This document shows positions 1-5,030 of a stretch of DNA of 5,241 bases, piece after piece. The notes beneath the pieces are model-generated. The model ran no database searches and was not told where the DNA came from. It saw nothing but the letters and a program-made list of their open reading frames with translations. The DNA is from Prevotellaceae bacterium. Lineage in GTDB: Bacteria > Bacteroidota > Bacteroidia > Bacteroidales > UBA932. The stretch lies in assembly GCA_031259655.1 (NCBI GenBank), contig JAIRLF010000048.1:1-5241 (forward strand). The letters run 5' to 3'. The stretch's first letter is position 1. Every line of letters starts with the position of its first letter. The translations under genes and the position numbers were made by a program.

Positions 1-69
1 TCCCGATGATTTGTCTACAACAACTACACTGATAGTACCTGAGCGATTCGTCTTCTTACGGACATACAT
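1..69 (-). CDS. IS1634-like transposase, N-terminal 23 codons (cut by window edge)
   Basis: The reverse strand reads MYVRKKTNRSGTIS, then a Val-rich strand ending VDKSSG, and stays open to base 1, so the gene continues outside the window. This opening (Met-x-Val-Arg-Lys-Lys, Asn-Arg-Ser-Gly, then hydrophobic residues and Asp-Lys-Ser) resembles the start of IS1634/IS4-superfamily transposases of Bacteroidota. These are DDE enzymes of roughly 500-600 residues that cut and move their own element. The catalytic domain is not visible here. The ATG at 67-69 is the only plausible start, because a TAnnTTTG promoter box ends only four bases upstream of it. Assignment rests on a short N-terminus recognised from memory, so the family name is moderately secure at best. 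Confidence 0.6.
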   Translation of the reverse strand, partial: MYVRKKTNRSGTISVVVVDKSSG

Positions 70-73
70 AGTA

Positions 74-81
74 CAAAAGTA
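74..81 (-). promoter_or_regulatory. -7 box of the IS1634-like transposase promoter
   Basis: The reverse strand reads TACTTTTG, an exact match to the Bacteroidota -7 consensus TAnnTTTG. It is followed by four bases (TACT) and then the ATG. No good TTTG -33 element is visible 19-21 bases upstream. The spacing would give an mRNA with essentially no leader. Confidence 0.5.
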
Positions 82-145
82 GGTGATTTTCTGCTTGCGC
101 CACCCTAAACCACCCAGAATATTGAGTTAATACTCTGATAATCAA

Positions 146-413
146 TTATTCCATGCCTGTAAACGATGCGAAAACAAACATATCACGGGTAAGAAACTTT
201 ATCAAATGCTTATAGGTTGCAATACTTTTTGTAAGTAGTTTCTTCCCTATCGATTCCGATACGTTTACAGAACATTTCGTTATGTTCGGCAAACACTTTC
301 ATCAGGGTTTCCTGCGTGGATGCGATACCTTGAAAGGCGTTCTTCACTTCTTCGGCTGATATCCGCCCTTTATTTATTGGGAGGTGTTCTCCAAAGTATG
401 CCAACTTTGGAAT
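146..413 (-). pseudogene. Tyrosine recombinase/integrase remnant (frameshifted, internally deleted)
   Basis: Read from 413 downward, the reverse strand gives IPKLAYFGEHLPINKGRISA, continues through KNAFQGI and LMKVFAEHNEMFCKRIG to TYKKYCNL, and then hits a stop at 210-212. Moving one frame at about 214 restores sense as YKHLIKFLTRDMFVFASFTG, ending at a stop at 146-148. The first part matches the SAM-like core-binding region of Bacteroidota phage-type integrases (KVFAEHNE..., YKHL.KF). RDMFVFASFTG matches the start of the catalytic domain. In intact relatives about 100 residues separate these two blocks, so an internal deletion is inferred as well as the frameshift. The N-terminus is cut at 413/414 by the ISAzo13-type element. 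The catalytic Arg-His-Arg-Tyr residues are absent, so the remnant is non-functional. It is probably left from an integrated element. Confidence 0.75.
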
Positions 414-432
414 GTTATGAAATAATTTGACT
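414..432 (+). repeat. Left terminal inverted repeat of the ISAzo13-type element
   Basis: GTTATGAAATAATTTGACT matches the reverse complement of 1661-1679 at 16 of 19 positions. The reading of the integrase remnant stops making sense exactly at this boundary, which supports 414 as the first base of the element. Confidence 0.8.
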
Positions 433-456
433 AATCTAAAAGAATTATTACTTTTG
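426..456 (+). promoter_or_regulatory. Transposase promoter, ISAzo13-type element
   Basis: A TTTG -33 element (426-429) and a TACTTTTG -7 element (449-456) are separated by 19 bases, fully matching the Bacteroidota consensus. The ATG at 461 comes only four bases after the -7 box, so transcription would start at or next to the start codon. No Shine-Dalgarno sequence is present. Confidence 0.8.
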
Positions 457-460
457 CGTT

Positions 461-1660
461 ATGAAAGCAGAAGTAATAGAAAAGATGAAGGTATTTATGC
501 CCTGTTTGAACGAAGAACAGCTTCGTTTGTATGCTGCCTCAGAGGCAAAAGCGCTCGGGAGAGGAGGCAAATTATTAATAGAAAAGGAGTTGGGGATTTC
601 GCATAATACCATCAACAAAGGCATGACAGAATTGGAATCCCGTACTGTAGCGACGGTACAGGGAACGAATCGGCGACAGCGTAAAGAAGGAGGCGGGAGA
701 AAACGCAGCATAACATCTGCCGTATGGAATCAGATAGAATCTTTTATAATGCCTCATACCCGTGGAGAACCGGAGTCTCCGCTTCAATGGGTAAGCAAAA
801 GTTTACGCCATATAGAAGCGTCATTAAAATCGACAGGCATATCGGTAAGCCATAGAATCATAGGGGAAGCATTAAAAGAACACGGTTTCAGTTTGCAGTC
901 CAACAGGAAACAGTATGAGGGTAAGAGTCATGCGGACAGAGATGCTCAATTTGAATATATACATAAGAAAGTAGAACAATATATGCATGAAAAACAGCCG
1001 GTTATTTCAGTTGATGCTAAAAAACGGGAATTGGCAGGGAATTTTGACAACCAGGGAGTTGAATGGCATCCGCAAGGCTCGGCAACCAGTGTAAACGCTT
1101 ACGATTTCCTGACGGAAGCCACCGGCGTTGCAGTCCCTTACGGCGTATTTGATATTCGGGAAAATATAGGTTGGGTAAATGTGGGAATAACCAAAGATAC
1201 GGCAGAGTTTGCCGTTCAAAGCATTCGTAACTGGTGGTATAAAATGGGTATCTATTATCATAATAAAGCAGACAGTCTGCTTATAACGGCCGACGGCGGA
1301 GGCAGTAACAGCAGCAGAGGGAAATTATGGAAATACGAGTTGCAGAAATTTGCCAATGAAACCGGATTGCATATAGAAGTATCGCATTTCCCTCCCGGCA
1401 CAAGTAAGTGGAATAAGATTGAGCACAGGTTATTTTCTTATATATCAAAAAAATGGCGAGGTAGGCCATTGGTAAGTTATCAGGTAATTGTAAGTCTTAT
1501 TGCGAACACAACGACAACAAAAGGATTAAAAGTTGCCTGTGAAATAGATGATAAACGGTATGAAACAGGAATAGAAGTTACAGATGAACAATGGGCGGAA
1601 TTGAATATTTACCAAAATGAATTTCACGGTGAATGGAATTACAAAATTCTACCTGAATAA
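461..1660 (+). CDS. ISAzo13-family DDE transposase
   Basis: This 399-residue protein is predicted to catalyse excision and insertion of its own element. The N-terminal part (residues 1-80) includes a helix-turn-helix-like stretch (LLIEKELGISHNTINKG, 38-54) expected to bind the inverted repeats, followed by a basic Gly/Arg-rich linker (71-82). A second HTH-like region spans about 105-145 (PLQWVSKSL ... SHRIIGEALKEHGF). The catalytic domain follows, with candidate DDE residues D185 (ISVDAKKRELAGNF), D278 (TADGGGSNSS) and E321 (WNKIEHRLFSYI). These motifs are characteristic of the Rhodopirellula-type/ISAzo13 transposases. Length is normal for the family and no lesion is visible, so it may be active. 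The start is fixed by the promoter four bases upstream. The overlapping minus-strand ORFs are shadows. Confidence 0.9.
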   Translation: MKAEVIEKMKVFMPCLNEEQLRLYAASEAKALGRGGKLLIEKELGISHNTINKGMTELESRTVATVQGTNRRQRKEGGGRKRSITSAVWNQIESFIMPHTRGEPESPLQWVSKSLRHIEASLKSTGISVSHRIIGEALKEHGFSLQSNRKQYEGKSHADRDAQFEYIHKKVEQYMHEKQPVISVDAKKRELAGNFDNQGVEWHPQGSATSVNAYDFLTEATGVAVPYGVFDIRENIGWVNVGITKDTAEFAVQSIRNWWYKMGIYYHNKADSLLITADGGGSNSSRGKLWKYELQKFANETGLHIEVSHFPPGTSKWNKIEHRLFSYISKKWRGRPLVSYQVIVSLIANTTTTKGLKVACEIDDKRYETGIEVTDEQWAELNIYQNEFHGEWNYKILPE

Positions 1661-1679
1661 AGTCAGGTTATTTCGTAAC
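1661..1679 (-). repeat. Right terminal inverted repeat of the ISAzo13-type element
   Basis: On the plus strand this reads AGTCAGGTTATTTCGTAAC, the imperfect (16/19) inverse of the left repeat. Read on the minus strand, it supplies the last two codons and the stop of the truncated IS1 reading frame. Confidence 0.8.
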
Positions 1680-2387
1680 GATTACTAAGACAAAACCGAA
1701 ATTGATATAAAAGAAAGCGAGATTGAACGCTTTCAAATGATTAAACAACTGTTTTGAAAAATAACAAGTTTTACGGAATGCCCTTCGGATACGATGTTTC
1801 AGCCGACAGTTATTTCCCTCTATACCAACGGTATGTTTCTTTCCTGTAAGATGGTTTTCGCCCTTGAATGTACTCACAAAACTATCCCAATCATCGGAGG
1901 CAATGCTTGCGTAGCTTACACAGGAATCAGCCAATTTTTTCTTCAATGCTTTGGCTGTTTTCAAGTCCCGTTTGCCTCAAACAAAGGCTACGATTTCACC
2001 TGTTTCCCTGTGATAAGCATAAATCAGCCATACATTCCTGTTCTTCTTTTGCACATAAGTCCAAAATTCATCTACTTCCAAACAATCATAATATGGCTGT
2101 TTGGGGCGGAGCGAGTGTCGGGAATTGACCAATACCGACAATACTTTTTTGATGCTGATGTTCTCTACTTCTGCAATATCCTCGATGCCTGCGCCACGAA
2201 CAGGCATCAATAATATCTTCTGTGTCAGGGATGAATGGCATACTTTGTACCGCAAAGCATGGTTGCCTGTAAACTGACGGCCACATTCTTTGCACAAATA
2301 ATTCTGCGTCCCGTACGGTTTCTTTCCATTTCTTTTTACATTTGTACTTTGGCAATCGGGGCAATGGAGGGTGATTGTTATTTGCAT
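1668..2387 (-). pseudogene. IS1-family transposase, split by one in-frame TGA and fused to a foreign 3' end
   Basis: One continuous frame of 240 codons encodes an InsAB'-type IS1 transposase. Residues 1-136 hold the InsA-like zinc ribbon (C9-x2-C12, C32-x2-C35), a helix-turn-helix region (about 55-92) and the first catalytic aspartate in LEVDEFW (D106). Codon 137 (1977-1979) is TGA, where relatives have Trp in the sequence AFV-W-GKRDLKTAK. The same frame then continues through the second acidic site (SDDWDSF, about 165-166) and the glutamate in KHTVGIEGNNCR (E190), ending with HLKAFNLAFFYINFGFV. Canonical IS1 uses a -1 frameshift between insA and insB'; here there is no frame change, only the stop. 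Without readthrough the product lacks two of three catalytic residues. The last residues, LVIVTK or part of them, come from the neighbouring ISAzo13-type end, so the native C-terminus is also altered. Confidence 0.9.
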
Positions 2388-2390
2388 TTA

Positions 2391-2421
2391 CAAAAATACC
2401 AATTCATCCCTGACTGCCAAA
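2391..2421 (-). promoter_or_regulatory. IS1 transposase promoter
   Basis: On the reverse strand, TTTG (2421-2418) and TATTTTTG (2398-2391) are separated by 19 bases, a perfect consensus match. The ATG at 2387-2385 starts three bases after the -7 box, so the transcript would be leaderless or nearly so. Confidence 0.75.
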
Positions 2422-2432
2422 TATTTACAGTA

Positions 2433-2451
2433 GCGTACTTTTTACATCACC
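2433..2451 (-). repeat. IS1 terminal repeat (intact end)
   Basis: The reverse strand reads GGTGATGTAAAAAGTACGC inward from 2451, typical of IS1-family termini. The partner repeat is missing at the other end. No target duplication can be assigned, because the opposite flank has been replaced. Confidence 0.7.
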
Positions 2452-2493
2452 ACCGAAATAATTTCTTGGATTGAAAAATAATAACCGAAAAAA

Positions 2494-2525
2494 GTTGTGT
2501 GGATTAATTTTTATTCGTTACTTTG
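2494..2525 (+). promoter_or_regulatory. Promoter of the rpmB-rpmG-DUF4295 operon
   Basis: A GTTG -33 element (2494-2497) is followed by a 20-base spacer and TTACTTTG (2518-2525), one mismatch from TAnnTTTG. Transcription should start near 2530, giving an AT-rich leader of about 60 bases with no strong hairpin that I can see. The IS1 terminus at 2451 lies about 40 bases upstream of the -33 element, so the core promoter is spared. Confidence 0.75.
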
Positions 2526-2590
2526 CGCCCTGATTCTGAGAATAATATTTAAAAACGCATACAACAAATAAATAATAAAACAAGATAGAG

Positions 2591-2848
2591 ATGTCTAAAA
2601 TTTGTCAGATTACAGGAAAAAAAGCAATGGTTGGAAACAATGTTGCGCACTCTAATAAAAGAACAAAACGTAAATTCAACGTTAATTTGTTTACAAAAAA
2701 GTTCTATTGGGTGGAACAAGATCAGTGGATAAGCCTAAGCATTTCTGCCGCAGGTTTGCGTACAATTAACAAACTTGGTTTGGATGCAGCGATTAACCAT
2801 GCTGTTCAGAAAGGTTTTTTAACGGAAATAAAAGGTATAAACGTTTAA
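2591..2848 (+). CDS. rpmB: Large ribosomal subunit protein bL28
   Basis: This 85-residue basic protein is a structural component of the 50S subunit. The N-terminal signature [20 protein letters not shown], followed by [14 protein letters not shown], is diagnostic of bL28, as are [20 protein letters not shown] and INKLGLDAA in the middle. Length is as expected for Bacteroidota. The C-terminus ([11 protein letters not shown]) differs from the Bacteroides form I know (roughly GYxDWKxIKV), perhaps lineage-specific. No Shine-Dalgarno sequence precedes the ATG; the upstream bases are ACAAGATAGAG. This is common for lead genes in Bacteroidota, whose ribosomes sequester the anti-SD. It is first in a three-gene operon, with rpmG starting 19 bases after its stop. 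Confidence 0.97.
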   Translation: MSKICQITGKKAMVGNNVAHSNKRTKRKFNVNLFTKKFYWVEQDQWISLSISAAGLRTINKLGLDAAINHAVQKGFLTEIKGINV

Positions 2849-2852
2849 TTCG

Positions 2853-2858
2853 AAGGAG
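2853..2858 (+). promoter_or_regulatory. Shine-Dalgarno site of rpmG
   Basis: AAGGAG lies nine bases before the rpmG ATG. It is a clear site inside the operon, in contrast to the SD-less lead gene rpmB. Confidence 0.7.
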
Positions 2859-2867
2859 AAACGATAG

Positions 2868-3056
2868 ATGGCAAAGAAAGCGAAAGGCAATAGGGTACAG
2901 GTTATTTTGGAATGTACCGAGCATAAAGAAAGTGGCATGCCGGGCACTTCAAGATGCATTACAACGAAGAATAGAAAGAATACGACTCAGCGTTTGGAAT
3001 TGAAAAAGTACAATCCAATATTGAAGAAAGTAACTTTACATAAGGAAATTAAATAA
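2868..3056 (+). CDS. rpmG: Large ribosomal subunit protein bL33
   Basis: This 62-residue basic protein of the 50S subunit sits near the E site in known ribosomes. The sequence begins [20 protein letters not shown] and contains [19 protein letters not shown] and a final HKEIK, all standard for bL33 of Bacteroidota, with the expected length. It has only two isolated cysteines (C16 and C30), so it is not the zinc-ribbon type with paired CxxC motifs. C30 (TSRCITTKN) occupies a position that is normally aromatic (Tyr/Phe), a small oddity. The start is supported by the AAGGAG site. The DUF4295 gene starts 15 bases after the stop. Confidence 0.97.
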   Translation: MAKKAKGNRVQVILECTEHKESGMPGTSRCITTKNRKNTTQRLELKKYNPILKKVTLHKEIK

Positions 3057-3057
3057 T

Positions 3058-3062
3058 AGGAG
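3058..3062 (+). promoter_or_regulatory. Shine-Dalgarno site of the DUF4295 gene
   Basis: AGGAG begins two bases after the rpmG stop and ends nine bases before the next ATG. It decides the start of the short gene at 3072. Confidence 0.65.
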
Positions 3063-3071
3063 ATTTAAACA

Positions 3072-3224
3072 ATGGCAAAAAAAGCGGTAGCAACATTTAA
3101 GAAAGGCGAAGGGCGTACCTATTCTAAAGTGATCAAGATGGTGAAGTCTCCAAAAACTGGAGCTTATATCTTTCAGGAAGAAATGATTCCGAATGATGCG
3201 GTTAAAGATTACTTTGCAAAATAA
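3072..3224 (+). CDS. DUF4295 small basic protein (ribosome-associated in Bacteroidota)
   Basis: Fifty codons encode MAKKAVATFKKGEGRTYSKV, then IKMVKSPKTGAYIFQEEMIP and NDAVKDYFAK, ending with tandem TAA TAA. This is the DUF4295 family, a protein of about 50 residues found directly after rpmG in Bacteroidota. From memory, a Flavobacterium ribosome structure assigned this family as an extra large-subunit protein named bL38; I cannot verify that here. The lysine-rich composition, the position in a ribosomal operon and the strong SD site all fit a ribosomal role. It is intact. In many Bacteroidales ftsY comes next, but here IS1182-type sequence follows instead. Confidence 0.92.
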   Translation: MAKKAVATFKKGEGRTYSKVIKMVKSPKTGAYIFQEEMIPNDAVKDYFAK

Positions 3225-3265
3225 TAAACGATACCCTCGCAATACAGGAAAACTTCCCAAAACCG
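3225..3265 (+). other. Short intergenic tail after the ribosomal operon
   Basis: About 40 bases lie between the DUF4295 stop and the presumed IS1182-type terminus. A very weak hairpin (GGAA-AAC-TTCC, about 3248-3258) is present but has no U-tract, so I do not call a terminator. No start of ftsY or any other gene is visible. Confidence 0.4.
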
Positions 3266-3378
3266 GGGGAGACTGTCCGAAAACCCTTTAGATAGTGGTG
3301 TGATTGAATCCCTTCGAAATAACCCTTACTTATATTATAGTTTAAGGCTCCATATTCATATATCTCAGTCATTTTTCG

Positions 3379-3399
3379 TATCTTTATTGTAACCAAGGA
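3379..3399 (+). promoter_or_regulatory. IS1182-type transposase -7 box and Shine-Dalgarno site
   Basis: TATCTTTA (3379-3386) is one mismatch from TAnnTTTG; no clear -33 element is seen. AAGGA (3395-3399) is eight bases before the ATG at 3408. Unlike the other IS genes in this window, this one has a short real leader with an SD site. Confidence 0.45.
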
Positions 3400-3407
3400 A
3401 CTGAGTT

Positions 3408-4057
3408 ATGGCATATAAGAAAGGTGAAGAACGACGACAGAAGGTGCTTTTTCCTGATTGTATAGACGAATATGTCGAGAAAGATGCACCGGTTCGTTTG
3501 TTTGATGCATTCATTGATAGTTTAGATATGGGCAAGTTAAAGTTCATACGTAGCACTCCCAAGAACACTGGTACTCTAGGGTATGACCCTCGTGACCTAT
3601 TGAAACTGTATATCTATGGTTATTTCTATCAAGTACGTTCATCTCGCAAGTTGGCTCGTGAATGCAAATGTGACGTGGAGGTGATGTGGCTACTCAGCAA
3701 ACTGTATCCTGATTTTCGCACCATTTCCGACTTCCGCAAGGACAATAAAGATAGCATAACAAAAACATTCAAGGAGTTCAATAAGTTCTGCATGGGGTTA
3801 AAGCTCTTTCAAAGTCATACATATCAATTGACGGAAGTAAGTTTAAGGCTGTGAATGCCAAGGATAACAACTTTACGCTCAACAAATTTGACGACCGCAT
3901 CAAACGTCTGGACGAACATATCGCTTTATTCATGGAAGAGCTTGACTCATGCGACCAAGAGGAAAGTCGCAACCTTTCCAAGGAAGAACTTCAGCATAAA
4001 CTTAATGTTTGCAAAGAACGCAAAGGTCGTTACGAGACATACCGCAATACATTAGAG
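3408..4057 (+). pseudogene. IS1182-family transposase, frameshifted and C-terminally truncated
   Basis: The reading frame starts MAYKKGEERRQKVLFPDCID and carries the DUF772-type N-terminal domain (GYDPRDLLKLYIYGYFYQVR, then SSRKLAREC, LYPDFRTISDFRKDN) up to CMGLKLF. It then leaves the frame at the TTT run 3807-3809 and stops at 3852-3854. The frame one base back continues SKSYISIDGSKFKAVNAKDN and NFTLNKFDDRIKRLDEHI up to YETYRNTLE. Adding a single T to the TTT run would restore LFSKSYISIDGS, so a one-base deletion is the simplest explanation. IDG holds the first catalytic aspartate. Intact relatives run to roughly 450-550 residues, so the rest of the DDE domain is lost where IS5-type sequence begins. 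The first ORF (3408-3854) gives 148 residues with a nonsense tail. Confidence 0.85.
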
Positions 4058-5026
4058 ATTAAGTCAGTTTGTTTTCGTAAGTGAACGGTTTGTCTTTAAT
4101 CCTGAAATTGTGCAAGGCAGCGCACAAGATAAAAACTCTTTCAACAAAAAGATTCTTTCTCAAACGGCATTCGTCTTTGACTGTCCGGTAACGCTTAATG
4201 CTCCCAATGGCGTGTTCTACCCTGACTCTGAAAGAAGAAATAATCCGGTTATTTTGCTTTTGTTCCTCAGTCAACTCTTTTCCCCTGGGCTTTTTCACCG
4301 GCTGAACAATCCTGACGCCATCGGGTCGGTATCCCTGATAACCGGTGTCCTGTGCCAACGTGAACCCTTGGGGAATACAATACGAAACATCGGCTATTTT
4401 TTTGTCGTGAACGCGTCCGGCAAAAGTCGGACTCACATACAGCACCAGACAACAACAGTTGATAAGCACCGCATTCTTGAGCGTGTGTCTTTTCTTCTTC
4501 CCACTGTATTTCGACGCCTGTTCCACTTCATCCTGGGGGCGAGGTACTTCCCGTTCTGTTCCGTCATGCAAGAGGATTTTCTCTTCTTCCGATGTTCGAC
4601 CGGATAAGACTTCCTGCAATTGCGCATCACTTTGAGCCGGCACACTTGCTGTCGCCTCCAACGCTTGATAGAGTATCTCCCGCAGTCCGTGTATGAGCTG
4701 ACAGCACTGCTTCTGCTCAATATCAAACAGGTCTGCATGCGCTTCCTGAATCGGATTCAGTTTCAAATACGACAGAATGAATGCCAGACGTTCCTCCATA
4801 CAGGGAAGGGGACTGTTGGTGTACAGCGTATACGCACGCACCCCTTTACGCCGCTTGCCATTCATGTGGAATTCTGATAAATACTCCGCATGGGCTGCTT
4901 CAAAGTAAGGCAGCAGTTCGGTGAACTTTTCTACTCTATAGCCGGTCATCGCCACAAATCGGTTGGCCTTCTTTTGCCATTCTTGATATTTCATCCTGCA
5001 AAGATCGCGCTTGCGTGCGTAATATG
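4058..5026 (-). mobile_element. IS5-family element (boundaries approximate)
   Basis: The element contains one intact transposase gene that fills nearly all of it. I could not find a convincing pair of inverted repeats. The left edge is placed where IS1182-type coding sense ends (4057-4067) and the right edge where ATPase coding sense begins (about 5024-5030). The two flanks are unrelated genes, so this is not a simple insertion, and no target duplication is expected. Confidence 0.6.
4059..4994 (-). CDS. IS5-family DDE transposase
   Basis: This 311-residue protein should catalyse movement of its own element. The N-terminal part (about 1-112) includes a helix-turn-helix segment (ERLAFILSYLKLNPIQEAHA, 68-87, then LFDIEQKQCCQLIHGLRE) of the HTH_Tnp_4 type. 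The catalytic DDE_Tnp_4 core has D144 (LLHDGTEREVPRP), D216 (LAQDTGYQGYRPDG) and E260 (FRVRVEHAIGSIKRYR), with GKKKRHTLKNAVL and HDKKIADV between the first two. These are typical of the IS427/IS1031/ISL2 side of the IS5 family. Length is normal and no lesion is seen, so it may be functional. The start is supported by a promoter whose -7 box ends four bases upstream. The plus-strand ORFs overlapping it are shadows. Confidence 0.9.
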   Translation of the reverse strand: MKYQEWQKKANRFVAMTGYRVEKFTELLPYFEAAHAEYLSEFHMNGKRRKGVRAYTLYTNSPLPCMEERLAFILSYLKLNPIQEAHADLFDIEQKQCCQLIHGLREILYQALEATASVPAQSDAQLQEVLSGRTSEEEKILLHDGTEREVPRPQDEVEQASKYSGKKKRHTLKNAVLINCCCLVLYVSPTFAGRVHDKKIADVSYCIPQGFTLAQDTGYQGYRPDGVRIVQPVKKPRGKELTEEQKQNNRIISSFRVRVEHAIGSIKRYRTVKDECRLRKNLFVERVFILCAALHNFRIKDKPFTYENKLT

Positions 5027-5030
5027 CAAA
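4999..5030 (-). promoter_or_regulatory. IS5-type transposase promoter
   Basis: On the reverse strand, TTTG (5030-5027) and GATCTTTG (5006-4999, one mismatch from TAnnTTTG) are separated by 20 bases. Four bases (CAGG) follow before the ATG at 4994. The -33 TTTG overlaps codons that read as Gln-Met of the adjacent ATPase remnant, so it may lie outside the IS proper. Confidence 0.6.

Larger units (their letters stand above)
1..117 (-). mobile_element. 5' end of an IS1634-like element (partial)
   Basis: This is the transposase N-terminus plus its upstream region. The outer boundary is estimated at about 116-117, where the reverse strand begins CTGGGTGGTTTAGGGTGGCG, containing GGGTGG twice; this looks like an IS terminus. 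The other terminus lies outside the window, so the inverted repeat cannot be confirmed. Confidence 0.45.
414..1679 (+). mobile_element. ISAzo13-family insertion sequence, apparently complete (1266 bp)
   Basis: The element is bounded by imperfect inverted repeats at 414-432 and 1661-1679 and contains a single intact transposase gene. The promoter -33 element lies inside the left repeat. The transposase stop codon (1658-1660) abuts the right repeat, so no base is spare. Flanking bases (GGAAT on the left, GATTAC on the right) show no convincing target duplication. The left flank is an integrase remnant and the right flank an IS1 remnant, so the flanks were not originally adjacent. Confidence 0.8.
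1680..2451 (-). mobile_element. IS1-family element, 3' end truncated
   Basis: The promoter-proximal terminus is intact: from base 2451 the reverse strand begins GGTGATGTAAAAAGTACGC, carrying the GGTGATG signature of IS1 ends. At the other end, no matching terminus follows the transposase; the sequence runs straight into the ISAzo13-type right repeat at 1679. The element is therefore missing perhaps 20-40 bp and cannot transpose by itself. It sits about 140 bp upstream of rpmB, pointing away from it. Confidence 0.8.
3266..4057 (+). mobile_element. IS1182-type element, 5' portion only
   Basis: The left end is estimated at about 3266, where GGGAGACTGTCCGAAAAC resembles IS1182-type termini; the exact base is uncertain. 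The body contains the promoter, a Shine-Dalgarno site and the N-terminal 40% or so of the transposase. The element is cut near 4057, where IS5-type sequence begins. It is immobile. Confidence 0.55.

Noticed and set aside
124..135. Palindrome-like GAGTTAATACTC as an operator or attachment site
   Set aside because: Only a 4-bp inverted arm in a decayed region between two mobile remnants; no independent support.
448..787. Minus-strand ORFs opposite the ISAzo13-type transposase
   Set aside because: Antisense shadows with low-complexity, unrecognisable products and no start signals.
1977..1979. UGA reassigned to tryptophan
   Set aside because: All 15 Trp codons in the intact genes and the ATPase tail are TGG and none is TGA; a single TGA in an IS gene is better explained by mutation.
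1794..2213. Plus-strand ORF of 139 codons across the IS1 region
   Set aside because: It is antisense to the well-conserved IS1 transposase frame, has no promoter or ribosome site and encodes no recognisable protein.
2526..2590. Structured ribosomal-protein leader RNA upstream of rpmB
   Set aside because: The leader is AT-rich and I could not find a convincing stem by eye; covariation analysis would be needed.
3248..3258. Rho-independent terminator after the ribosomal operon
   Set aside because: Only a 4-bp stem with no following T run, too weak to call.
4110..4607. Plus-strand ORF of 165 codons, and the minus-strand ORF at 4433-4738
   Set aside because: Both are shadow frames of the intact IS5-type transposase, which carries all the DDE motifs.
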